From Thermoflexus hugenholtzii JAD2 (GTDB taxonomy: Bacteria > Chloroflexota > Dehalococcoidia > UBA2979): a DNA stretch of 64,000 nt. Positions 52,520-59,525 of this stretch are shown here, piece after piece. Location: NCBI GenBank assembly GCA_945903275.1, contig CAMDNW010000006.1:1-64000 (forward strand), given 5' to 3'. Each line of letters begins with the position of its first letter. Position 1 is the first letter of the stretch. Under the pieces are notes generated by a model. The model ran no database searches. It saw nothing but the letters and a program-made list of their open reading frames with translations, and had not been told where the DNA came from. The translations under genes were made by a program, and so were the position numbers.

Positions 52520-53854
52520 ATGCCAGCAACGGTAGTGATCGGCGGCCAGTGGGGCGACGAAGGCAAGGGCCGCGTCGTCGACTTCTTTGCGCGGAACTGC
52601 ACGATGATCGCGCGGTACTCGGCGGGCAGCAACGCGGGCCACACGATTGTGAACGGCCTCGGCCGCTTCGCGTTGCACCTAGTGCCCGCGGGAATCTTCT
52701 ACGCCGACAAGACCTGCATCATGGGCAACGGCATGGTGATCGCCCCGCAGGGACTGATCGACGAGATCTCGATGCTCGAAAGCCGCGGCGTGGACATGTC
52801 GCGCCTCAAGATCAGCGACCGCGCGCAACTCGTGATGCCGTGGCACCCCGTCATCGACCGCCTGGACGAGGCGATGCGAGGCGAAAACGCCATCGGCACC
52901 ACCGGCACTGGCACCGGCCCCGCATTCATCGACAAGGCCGCGCGCCTCGGGTTTCGCATGATCGATCTCGTCAGCCCCGACCCCTTCGAGTCCGACGAAT
53001 TCGACCGCAAACTCAAGTGGGTGCTCGACTACAAGAACCTAGTCATCACGCAACTCTACGACGGCGAGCCGCTAGCCTTCGAGGCGATTCGCGACCAGTT
53101 CCACTACTACTCAGATCGGCTGCGCCAGTACATCACCGACACTTCGATCCTCGTGCAAGATGCGCATGAGCGCGGCGAACAAATTCTGCTCGAAGGCGCG
53201 CAAGGTGCGCTCCTCGACCTTGATAGCGGCACCTACCCATACGTCACCTCGTCGTCGCCGGCCTCGGTGGCAGCGGGCGCGTGTATCGGCGTCGGCATCG
53301 GCCCAACAGCGATTCGCCGCGTGGTCGGCGTCTACAAGGCCTATCAGACGCGCGTCGGCAACGGCCCGATGCCCACCGAACTCTTCGACCAGGACGGCTC
53401 CGCGCTGCGCGAGCACGGCGTCGACCGCGGCGCAGGCGAGTACGGCGCGACTACCGGCCGCCCGAGGCGCACCGGCTGGTTCGATGGCGTCCTAGCCCGT
53501 TCGACCGCGAGGCAGAACGGTGTGACCTCGGTCGCGCTCACGCGCCTCGATGTCCTCTCGCAGTTCAAAAGCATCAAAGTCTGTGTCGCCTACGAACTAA
53601 ACGGCCAGCGCATAGACGCGCTGCCAGCCTCACTCCACGGGATGCAGAGCGTGCAGCCGATCTACGAAGAACTCCCCGGCTGGGGCGACGAGGTCACCGA
53701 AGCGCGCAGCATGAGCGATCTACCGCAGCGCGCACGCGAGTACGTCCGCCGTATCGAGCAGTTGATTGGGGCGCCCATCGACATGATCTCCGTCGGACCC
53801 GAGCGCGAGCAGGCAATCGTCACGCGCGATATTTTCGGCCAGGCCCTCGGCTAG
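52520..53854 (+). CDS. purA: Adenylosuccinate synthetase
   Basis: A 444-residue GTP-dependent enzyme that joins IMP and aspartate. VVIGGQWGDEGKGRVVDFF is the P-loop and catalytic Asp/His region; RYSAGSNAGHTIVNG, GTTGTGTGPAFIDKAAR and YGATTGRPRRTGWFDGVL are the other signatures. I use ATG 52520; the frame is open from 52451 but the extra 23 residues are not conserved in the family. Neighbouring genes are not purine genes. Confidence 0.97.
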   Translation: MPATVVIGGQWGDEGKGRVVDFFARNCTMIARYSAGSNAGHTIVNGLGRFALHLVPAGIFYADKTCIMGNGMVIAPQGLIDEISMLESRGVDMSRLKISDRAQLVMPWHPVIDRLDEAMRGENAIGTTGTGTGPAFIDKAARLGFRMIDLVSPDPFESDEFDRKLKWVLDYKNLVITQLYDGEPLAFEAIRDQFHYYSDRLRQYITDTSILVQDAHERGEQILLEGAQGALLDLDSGTYPYVTSSSPASVAAGACIGVGIGPTAIRRVVGVYKAYQTRVGNGPMPTELFDQDGSALREHGVDRGAGEYGATTGRPRRTGWFDGVLARSTARQNGVTSVALTRLDVLSQFKSIKVCVAYELNGQRIDALPASLHGMQSVQPIYEELPGWGDEVTEARSMSDLPQRAREYVRRIEQLIGAPIDMISVGPEREQAIVTRDIFGQALG

Positions 53855-53866
53855 AACGGCTCCCCA

Positions 53867-54385
53867 ATGGACACACTCGTTCTCAGCTTCCACGTACTGC
53901 TGGCCGCGATTCTCGTCGGGCCACAGTTCCTGCTGTTCTTCGCAGTCATTCCTTCGACTTGGCTCATCGAGGATGAGGGCCTACGGCGAAGCGTCACACG
54001 CGTGGTGACGCAGCGCTTCGGCTTTCTCTCCGGGGTCTCGCTGGCCGGACTGGTGCTCACCGGGATGTACCAGTTGAACTCGTCACTCATCGATCCCGAC
54101 GTACGCGAGAACATGATGGACTTCCGCTTTGGCACGATCTTCGTGACGAAGATGACGATGCTGCTCGTGCTGATCGCCCTCATCGGCATCCACGGTGCAG
54201 TCTTCGGCCGCCGCATCCGCGCGGCCTCCGAGGCGGTCGAGCGTGGCGAGGCCGACCCGGGCGCGCTGGAGGCAGCCCGCCGCGCGTCGATGCTGTTCTC
54301 CATGTTGATCCTGCTGACCTCGGTGGCGATGATCTTCCTCGGCGTGGCGCTCGGGAATCACATGTTCTCGTTCGAACCGCGCTGA
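53867..54385 (+). CDS. Integral membrane protein, CopD/DUF2269-like
   Basis: A 172-residue protein with four spans (about 5-28, 45-68, 95-115 and 142-165). The layout, with a polar loop RAASEAVERGEADPGALEAARRAS before the last span, resembles CopD-like and DUF2269-type proteins and the gene at 46034-46501. ATG follows the purA stop by 12 bp. The mug gene starts 1 bp after its end. The function is unknown. Confidence 0.72.
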   Translation: MDTLVLSFHVLLAAILVGPQFLLFFAVIPSTWLIEDEGLRRSVTRVVTQRFGFLSGVSLAGLVLTGMYQLNSSLIDPDVRENMMDFRFGTIFVTKMTMLLVLIALIGIHGAVFGRRIRAASEAVERGEADPGALEAARRASMLFSMLILLTSVAMIFLGVALGNHMFSFEPR

Positions 54386-54386
54386 C

Positions 54387-54938
54387 GTGGCAATGCTACC
54401 GACGCGCCCCGACCTGCTGCGCCCCGGCCTCGACCTTGTCTTCGTCGGCATCAACCCCGGCGAAGAATCGGCCCGCCGCGGTCACTACTACGCCCACTCC
54501 GGCAACCGCTTCTGGCGCGCCCTCTCCACGAGCGGCCTCGCCCCGCGCGACGTGACGTTCGAGGACGACTCGTGGCTCAGCGAGGCGTGCGGCATCGGCT
54601 TTACCGACGTGGTGAAGCGCGTCGTCACCGATAGCAGCAAGGTCACCGGCGCCGAGGTCATCAAGGCGATACCACGGTTCCGCGAGCGCATCGCGGCGGC
54701 AAGCCCGCGCATCATCTGCTTCACCGGCGGCCGCCAGTGCGATGATGTGTTCCCCGACCTTCGCGCCGCAACCGGCTGGGGACAGCAGCTACCCGCTACT
54801 CTCGAAGGGGCCGAGGTCTGGGTGATGCCCTTCACTTCGGGCCTCGCCGCCCGCTGGCGAGACGAAGGCCAGCGCGTGCCCGAAGCACTCGCCATGCACC
54901 TCAGCCGCACCCGCGAACTGACCGAGACAGCCTCGTGA
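54387..54938 (+). CDS. mug: G/U mismatch-specific DNA glycosylase (Mug/TDG family)
   Basis: A 183-residue uracil-DNA-glycosylase-superfamily protein. The catalytic GINPGEESARRGHYYAHSGNRFWRALSTSGL carries the Mug GINPG motif with the catalytic Asn; the second motif, normally near MPSSS, reads VMPFTSGLAARW. It removes uracil and thymine from G mismatches in the family. With radC and fpg broken, this is one of the few intact repair glycosylases in the window. GTG start; ATG 54393 is an alternative. Confidence 0.9.
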   Translation: MAMLPTRPDLLRPGLDLVFVGINPGEESARRGHYYAHSGNRFWRALSTSGLAPRDVTFEDDSWLSEACGIGFTDVVKRVVTDSSKVTGAEVIKAIPRFRERIAAASPRIICFTGGRQCDDVFPDLRAATGWGQQLPATLEGAEVWVMPFTSGLAARWRDEGQRVPEALAMHLSRTRELTETAS

Positions 54939-55438
54939 GCGTGGAACAGCGTTACCAGCCGCACGACGAGTGCCCGTTATTCAGCGAGAGTCTCGAAGCG
55001 CATATCGTCGCCGTCACGCGCGGCACAGCGCCGAACCACGGCACCTTCTGCGGCAACTGCTACACGCCGCTCGCCCGCGACTCCGAACGTTGCCCCCACT
55101 GCGGCGAGACGACCGCAACCCGCGCGCCCGTCGACGAGATTCCCGCCGAAGTGATCGAGATGCTGCGTCAGCAGCGCAAGACTGAGAGCAGCATCGTGAA
55201 CTCGTTCGCCTACGCGGGCTTCATCATCGCCATCATCGGCGGTCTTGCCATCGTCCTCGGCATCCCATATCTACGCGCGCACTTGCTGCCCGCGACCATC
55301 GTCTACACGCTCATCCTGCTCATCGGTGGCCGCACGCTCGCGGGCGTCCTCGGCGGCTACTACGGCGACCACATCGCCTTCGATCGCGCCCGCACGCGGC
55401 TACGAGCGCAGTGGGCGGAGTGGGTTCGCGAACCTTAA
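54935..55438 (+). CDS. Zinc-ribbon membrane protein
   Basis: A 167-residue protein. Residues 38-58 form a zinc ribbon (FCGNCYTPLARDSERCPHCG), followed by a helical linker and two spans (about 90-109 and 117-140). The C-terminal tail is basic (FDRARTRLRAQWAEWVREP). The N-terminal 35 residues have a Cys/His pair of unknown meaning. It overlaps mug by 4 bp. No function can be assigned. The 130 bp beyond it hold no gene I can support, apart from a short minus-strand frame ending CNKCGELLID. Confidence 0.7.
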   Translation: MSVEQRYQPHDECPLFSESLEAHIVAVTRGTAPNHGTFCGNCYTPLARDSERCPHCGETTATRAPVDEIPAEVIEMLRQQRKTESSIVNSFAYAGFIIAIIGGLAIVLGIPYLRAHLLPATIVYTLILLIGGRTLAGVLGGYYGDHIAFDRARTRLRAQWAEWVREP

Positions 55439-55567
55439 TCGATAAGGAGCTCGCCGCATTTATTACAGCGGAATCGCGGCAGGGGACGCTGCGTTCGTTA
55501 GCAGGCACGCCTTAACGTGACTTGGGGCTTCCCGATGGAAATGCTCTACCGAGAAGTCTAGGCCGCA

Positions 55568-56479
55568 CTACACCCGCACCGCCACATCGAGGCGGTGCTT
55601 CGCCATCTCCGCGCTCACCTTCGCCTGCACGGCTTCCGAGGCCTCAATCATCGGTAGCCGCAGCCCGCCTACGCGAACGCCTGCGTGGTTCAGCGCGAAC
55701 TTCACCGGGATCGGGTTCGTCTCGATGAACAGCACGTCGAACAGTGGCATCAACCGCGCCTCGATCGCCCGCGCGCCTGCGACATCGCCGCGCACGTAGG
55801 TCGCGATCATCTCGCCGATCTGCGCGCCTACGAGGTGGCTCGCGACGGAGACCACGCCCCACCCACCTTGCTCCAGCACGTTCAGCGTGGCGGAGTCGTC
55901 GCCGGACCAGACGCGGAAGCCTTCCGGGGCGGCGTTGGTGATCGCACGCACCTGCTCCATGATGCCGCTGGCTTCCTTGATGCCGACGATGTTCGGTATC
56001 TCACGCGCCAACCGCAGCGTGGTCTCCGCCGTCATGTTGAGCGAGGTGCGCCCGGGAATGTTGTAGAGGATGCACGGCAGCGGGGTCGCCTCGGCCAGCA
56101 CCTTGAAGTGACGGAACAGCCCTTCTTGAGGCGGCTTGTTGTAGTACGGCACCGTGAACATCAGGCCCGTCATCCCAGCGCTGGCGCCCTCGCGCACCAT
56201 CTCCAGCGACTCCGACGTTGAGTTCGTCGAGGCACCCGCGATCAACGTCGCATCCGGCCCGACGGCCTTGCGCACCGTACGCCAGACCTCCACCTGCTCC
56301 TCGATGCTTAATGTCGGTGTCTCGCCTGTCGTCCCCGTGAGCACCAGCCCCTCGGAGCCCGAGGCGAGCAGCGCCCGCGCGAGGTCGCCAATCGCCTCGT
56401 GGTCGAGCGACCCGTCCGCGCTGAATGGGGTCACCATCGCGGTGAGCACACGCCCGAAGTTTGCTTCCTTCGCCATCAC
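55568..56479 (-). CDS. dapA: 4-hydroxy-tetrahydrodipicolinate synthase
   Basis: A 303-residue aldolase that condenses pyruvate with aspartate semialdehyde, the first step toward diaminopimelate and lysine. GRVLTAMVTPF, the GTTGETPTLS pyruvate-binding loop, LYNIPGRTSLN with the catalytic Tyr, and NIVGIKEASG with the Schiff-base Lys are present. AGGAGG lies before the double Met start. It is downstream of asd and the DinB fragment, on the same strand as dapB. Confidence 0.95.
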   Translation of the reverse strand: MMAKEANFGRVLTAMVTPFSADGSLDHEAIGDLARALLASGSEGLVLTGTTGETPTLSIEEQVEVWRTVRKAVGPDATLIAGASTNSTSESLEMVREGASAGMTGLMFTVPYYNKPPQEGLFRHFKVLAEATPLPCILYNIPGRTSLNMTAETTLRLAREIPNIVGIKEASGIMEQVRAITNAAPEGFRVWSGDDSATLNVLEQGGWGVVSVASHLVGAQIGEMIATYVRGDVAGARAIEARLMPLFDVLFIETNPIPVKFALNHAGVRVGGLRLPMIEASEAVQAKVSAEMAKHRLDVAVRV

Positions 56480-56583
56480 ATACCTCCTAGGAAGTCGGCT
56501 GCGTAAGCAACCGGACTAGCATGGTAGCGCGCCCGCTACCTGGATTGGTACGTCAGGTACGGGGCAGGCACCGGCAGGTACTG

Positions 56584-56805
56584 TCAGTGCCATTCCGGTA
56601 CGTCGGTGCGTGCATCGCGCCCACTCAACTGTCGTTCAAGCAGCAGCTTCGCGAATTGATCCCCAAACGCCATGTGCGCAAGTGCCGAACTCACGATCCG
56701 CACGTCACCAGCAGCCACAGAAAGATCGTCATCCGAACAATCGCGCACGAGCGCGACCAACCGCTCACGCTCCTCGTTTATTCGCTCGATCGCCTCGTGA
56801 CTCAC
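56584..56805 (-). CDS. DinB-like protein, short or truncated
   Basis: A 73-residue frame between asd and dapA. ERINEERERLVALVRDCSDDDLSVAAGDVRIVSSALAHMAFGDQFAKLLLERQLSG resembles the first two helices of DinB-superfamily proteins (family W-x-V-x-x-x-LAHLAFWD). Full-length members have about 160 residues, and the metal-binding His residues of later helices are missing. It may be a remnant or a genuinely small protein. The start is ATG 56805. I am not certain it is translated. Confidence 0.45.
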   Translation of the reverse strand: MSHEAIERINEERERLVALVRDCSDDDLSVAAGDVRIVSSALAHMAFGDQFAKLLLERQLSGRDARTDVPEWH

Positions 56806-56864
56806 AACTGCCTCCGCTCCGAGTCCCTCCCCCAGCGCGTGGACAGATCTGGAGGCGCTGCTGT

Positions 56865-57887
56865 CTAGAGCCGCCCGCGCTTGATGAGCTCCTCGGCGAT
56901 CTGGATGGCGTTGGTGGCCGCGCCCTTGCGCAGGTTATCCGTGACGCACCAGAACGCGATGCCGTAGTCGGTGGACTCGTCCACCCGCAGCCGGCCCACG
57001 AACGCCCGGTCATCTCCTGCCGTGTTCAGCGGCATCGGGTAAACCGAATTCGCCGGGTCGTCCATCACCACGAGACCGGCCTGCTTCGAGAGTGCCTCGC
57101 GAATCGCGGCCAGCGGCGCTGGGCCGGTGAACTCGACGTGTACCGCCTCGGCGTGCCCGACGATGGTCGGGACGCGTGCGCAGGTTGCCGAGAACTGCAG
57201 GCCGTCCAAGTGCAGAATCTTGCGCGTCTCGTTGCGCATCTTCGCTTCCTCGGCGGTGTAGCCGTCCTCACCAAAGACATCGACCTGCGGCAGCACGTTC
57301 ATCGCGATCTGGTGCGGGTACACCGAGGGCAGCGGGATCGGCTCGCCACGACCGAACGCCGCGAGTTGCGACCGCAACTCCTCAACGGCTGCCGCACCTG
57401 TCCCCGAGGTCGCCTGATACGTCGCGACCGTGACACGACGCAGCGGCGCGACCTGGCGCATCGCATGCAGCGCCATCGCGAGCGGCGTCGTGGTGCAGTT
57501 GGGGATCGAGATGATCCCCTCGTGCCACTCCACGTCCTCACCGTTCACCTCGGGAATCACAAGGGGCACGTTGGCCTGCATCCGGAACGCCGAGCCATCG
57601 TCGATCATCACCGCGCCCTCGCCGATGATGAACGGCGCGTACTGCCTCGATGCCGCCGAAGTCGCCGAACAGAACACAAGGTCAGCGCCCTTCAGCGCAG
57701 CCTCAGTCGTCTCTTCGACCACGATGTCCGCGTCGAGGAAGCGCAGGCGCTTGCCGGCGGAGCGGGCGGTCGCGAGCAGCTTCAGGCTGTTCAGCGGGAA
57801 GTTGCGCTCCTCCGCGACGCGCAGGAACACATCCCCAACTGCACCAGTGGCGCCGATGACGGCTACGTTTGGTCGTGACTTCGGCAT
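56865..57887 (-). CDS. asd: Aspartate-semialdehyde dehydrogenase
   Basis: A 340-residue enzyme making aspartate semialdehyde, the branch point to Thr/Met and Lys. PNVAVIGATGAVGDVFLRVAEERNFP binds NADP; the catalytic Cys is in IISIPNCTTTPLAMAL (about residue 131); GTGAAAVEELRSQL is conserved. ATG 57887 follows GAGGGG, which lies in a hairpin (57892-57943). A Thr/Lys-rich leader reading frame is upstream. dapA is downstream in the same direction. Confidence 0.96.
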   Translation of the reverse strand: MPKSRPNVAVIGATGAVGDVFLRVAEERNFPLNSLKLLATARSAGKRLRFLDADIVVEETTEAALKGADLVFCSATSAASRQYAPFIIGEGAVMIDDGSAFRMQANVPLVIPEVNGEDVEWHEGIISIPNCTTTPLAMALHAMRQVAPLRRVTVATYQATSGTGAAAVEELRSQLAAFGRGEPIPLPSVYPHQIAMNVLPQVDVFGEDGYTAEEAKMRNETRKILHLDGLQFSATCARVPTIVGHAEAVHVEFTGPAPLAAIREALSKQAGLVVMDDPANSVYPMPLNTAGDDRAFVGRLRVDESTDYGIAFWCVTDNLRKGAATNAIQIAEELIKRGRL

Positions 57888-57891
57888 AAAA

Positions 57892-57943
57892 CTGCCCCTC
57901 TCCACCCCCTGCGTATCGAGGCAGGGGGCCTCGGAGCAGGGGC
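57892..57943 (-). promoter_or_regulatory. Hairpin over the asd ribosome binding site (candidate attenuator)
   Basis: Inner stem: CCCCCTGC (57905-57912) with GCAGGGGG (57921-57928). Outer stem: GCCCCTCTCC (57894-57903) with GGAGCAGGGGC (57933-57943), one bulge. On the mRNA the outer stem includes the GGAGAGGGG Shine-Dalgarno of asd and is followed by AGTTTT before ATG. An alternative stem, CGAGG with CCTCG (57917-57934), would exclude the inner one. Confidence 0.65.
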
Positions 57944-57947
57944 GCGG

Positions 57948-58004
57948 CTAGCGCTGCTTCTTGGTGACCTTGCTGGTCTTCGTGGTGAGCGCCTGATTCG
58001 TCAT
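57948..58004 (-). CDS. Thr/Lys-rich leader peptide upstream of asd
   Basis: An 18-codon reading frame, MTNQALTTKTSKVTKKQR, ends 4 bases before the hairpin that covers the asd ribosome binding site. Five Thr and four Lys codons make half of the residues, and these are the end products of the pathway asd feeds. Attenuation by ribosome stalling at Thr or Lys codons is inferred, by analogy with the Thr/Ile-rich thrL leader of enterobacteria. A TATCCT -10 box 9 bases before its ATG suggests leaderless translation. It may also be chance. Confidence 0.6.
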   Translation of the reverse strand: MTNQALTTKTSKVTKKQR

Positions 58005-58013
58005 AGCCGCGTC

Positions 58014-58019
58014 AGGATA
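58014..58019 (-). promoter_or_regulatory. -10 box of the asd leader transcript
   Basis: On the minus strand, TATCCT (58019-58014) ends 9 bases before the leader-peptide ATG at 58004. No good -35 is visible. Confidence 0.4.
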
Positions 58020-58047
58020 CACGAGGCGCACGCGATGTGCAGGCAAC

Positions 58048-58665
58048 CTACAAGCTGGCAGGCCGCGACCGCGCGACCGCCATCTCCTCCGCGGTGAACA
58101 GCGAGGCGAACGTCCCGTCCGAGACGAGCGCCTCGACACTCAAGTCGGCCCGCCCAGCAGCGGCCAGTTCACCGATGCCCCCCGCCAGTTCTGGCGTATC
58201 GAGGATCACCCGCGCCGCCCCGACACCCCCGTGGGCCTCGATCAGCCGCGCAAAGTGGCGGGCGTCGTAGTACAGATCGCGCTTCGCGGTGTCGTAGATG
58301 CCGCGCATCCGCTCCTCGAAGCGGGCCGTCAGTTCCGCCTCGGGCGTCTCGGCATCCTCCATCGGCTGACCGAGGCGACGGCGGGCAACGTTCAACTCGC
58401 GCACGCTGAAGAGCTGCGAGTAGGGGTGCTGGAGGACCAAGAACTCGACGGTAAGCGCCTCGCAGCCAGAAGCAACCAGTTCGTTGAACGCCTCGGTCGT
58501 GTTGGTGTTGCGAAGAATCGTCTGCGCGAGCGGGAAGCCATCCCCGGGGCCGAGCGTCGGCTGGTTACGCACCGCGAGGAACGCGGCATTCTGCCTCGCG
58601 GCCTCATACAACACGGCCATGCGCGTATTGAAGCGCTCAACAAGACCGGGATCCGCAGCGGTCAC
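58048..58665 (-). CDS. Hypothetical protein with tandemly duplicated domain
   Basis: A 205-residue soluble, helical protein made of two similar units. Unit 1 (about 10-98) has RFNTRMAVLYEAARQ and LTVEFLVLQHPYSQLFSVRELNVARRRL; unit 2 (about 114-201) has RFEERMRGIYDTAKR and LSVEALVSDGTFASLFTAEEMAVARSRP. Unit 2 also contains YYDARHFARLIEAHGGVGAARVIL, a module I recall as an unnamed C-terminal domain in many bacterial proteins. The function is unknown. GTG 58665 overlaps the dapB stop by 4 bp, so it is coupled to dapB. Confidence 0.75.
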   Translation of the reverse strand: MTAADPGLVERFNTRMAVLYEAARQNAAFLAVRNQPTLGPGDGFPLAQTILRNTNTTEAFNELVASGCEALTVEFLVLQHPYSQLFSVRELNVARRRLGQPMEDAETPEAELTARFEERMRGIYDTAKRDLYYDARHFARLIEAHGGVGAARVILDTPELAGGIGELAAAGRADLSVEALVSDGTFASLFTAEEMAVARSRPASL

Positions 58666-59450
58666 TTCAGCCCGATCAACGCGTCCAGCCCCTCGACAAG
58701 TGCGTCGCGCTGCATCACCTCGCGGATCGCGAGGATCACACCCGGCATGTAGCAGTCCCGCCCGATCGTGTCGTGCCGCAGCGTAAGCGTCTGCCCCTGC
58801 CCCCCGAAGATCACCTCCTGCGCGGCGACGTAGCCCGGTAGCCGCACCGAGTGCAGTCCGACGCCGCCCTCGGACGCCCCTCGCCCGCCCGGGATGTGCT
58901 CCAGCGTCGAATCAGGATGCACAAAGTCGCTGCCACGTGCGGCGCGCATCATGCGTGCAGTAGCAATGGCGGTGCCCGATGGCGAGTCCACCTTGCGGTC
59001 GTGGTGCAATTCGATGATCTCCGCGGTGTCGAAGTACTTCGCCGCGAGTTCCGACAAGTACATCAGCACCACTGCACCGAGTGCAAAGTTCGGCACGACC
59101 ACCCCGCCGAGGTGGTGCTGTGCGCACGCGGTGCGCATCACCTCAACAGTCGCAGCCTGGATGCCGGACGTGCCGATCACCGGGCGGACGCCCGCCGGGA
59201 TCGCGGCAGCCGTCAGCACCGGCGTGTACTGCGCGTTGGTGAAGTCGACGACGACATCTGGGTACGTCGCCGCAAAGCACGCCGCGGCATCAACATACAC
59301 CGCGTACGACGCGCCACTCGGTGAGCGGTACTCCGTCGCGCCGCCTTTCGGCTCAATGATGCCGGCGACCTCCATGTCCGGTTGCGCCTCCACCGCCACC
59401 ACGACGGTGTGGCCCATCTGCCCGTTCCCGCTGACTGCAACGCGGATCAT
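58662..59450 (-). CDS. dapB: 4-hydroxy-tetrahydrodipicolinate reductase
   Basis: A 262-residue reductase, the step after DapA in lysine and diaminopimelate synthesis. The nucleotide fold starts IRVAVSGNGQMGHTVV (family GxxGRMG); VVVDFTNAQY and IGTSGIQ follow; the catalytic segment is ELHHDRKVDSPSGTAIATA. ATG 59450 is preceded by GGAG with a 6-base gap; the frame open to 59525 is not needed. A hypothetical gene is coupled to it; asd and dapA lie further downstream on the same strand. Confidence 0.95.
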   Translation of the reverse strand: MIRVAVSGNGQMGHTVVVAVEAQPDMEVAGIIEPKGGATEYRSPSGASYAVYVDAAACFAATYPDVVVDFTNAQYTPVLTAAAIPAGVRPVIGTSGIQAATVEVMRTACAQHHLGGVVVPNFALGAVVLMYLSELAAKYFDTAEIIELHHDRKVDSPSGTAIATARMMRAARGSDFVHPDSTLEHIPGGRGASEGGVGLHSVRLPGYVAAQEVIFGGQGQTLTLRHDTIGRDCYMPGVILAIREVMQRDALVEGLDALIGLK

Positions 59451-59460
59451 GGTGGTGCTC

Positions 59461-59500
59461 CAAACACAACTGCGCCCCGGATATCCGGGGCGCAGTGTAA
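59461..59500 (-). terminator. Terminator after pnp
   Basis: A 28-bp perfect palindrome (59469-59496; half-site ACTGCGCCCCGG) is followed on the minus strand by TGTGTTTGG. It separates pnp from dapB. Confidence 0.7.
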
Positions 59501-59525
59501 ACGCTCGTGCATACCTCGAAGGCAA

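Noticed and set aside
55439-55567. Minus-strand peptide ending RFRCNKCGELLID downstream of dapA
   Set aside because: It looks like the end of a zinc ribbon, but it is preceded closely by a stop and has no start codon; too short to support.
57948-58139. 63-codon minus-strand frame containing the asd leader frame
   Set aside because: The first 45 codons are Arg/Ser-rich shadow of the upstream gene end; only the last 18 codons from ATG 58004 are supported by position and composition.
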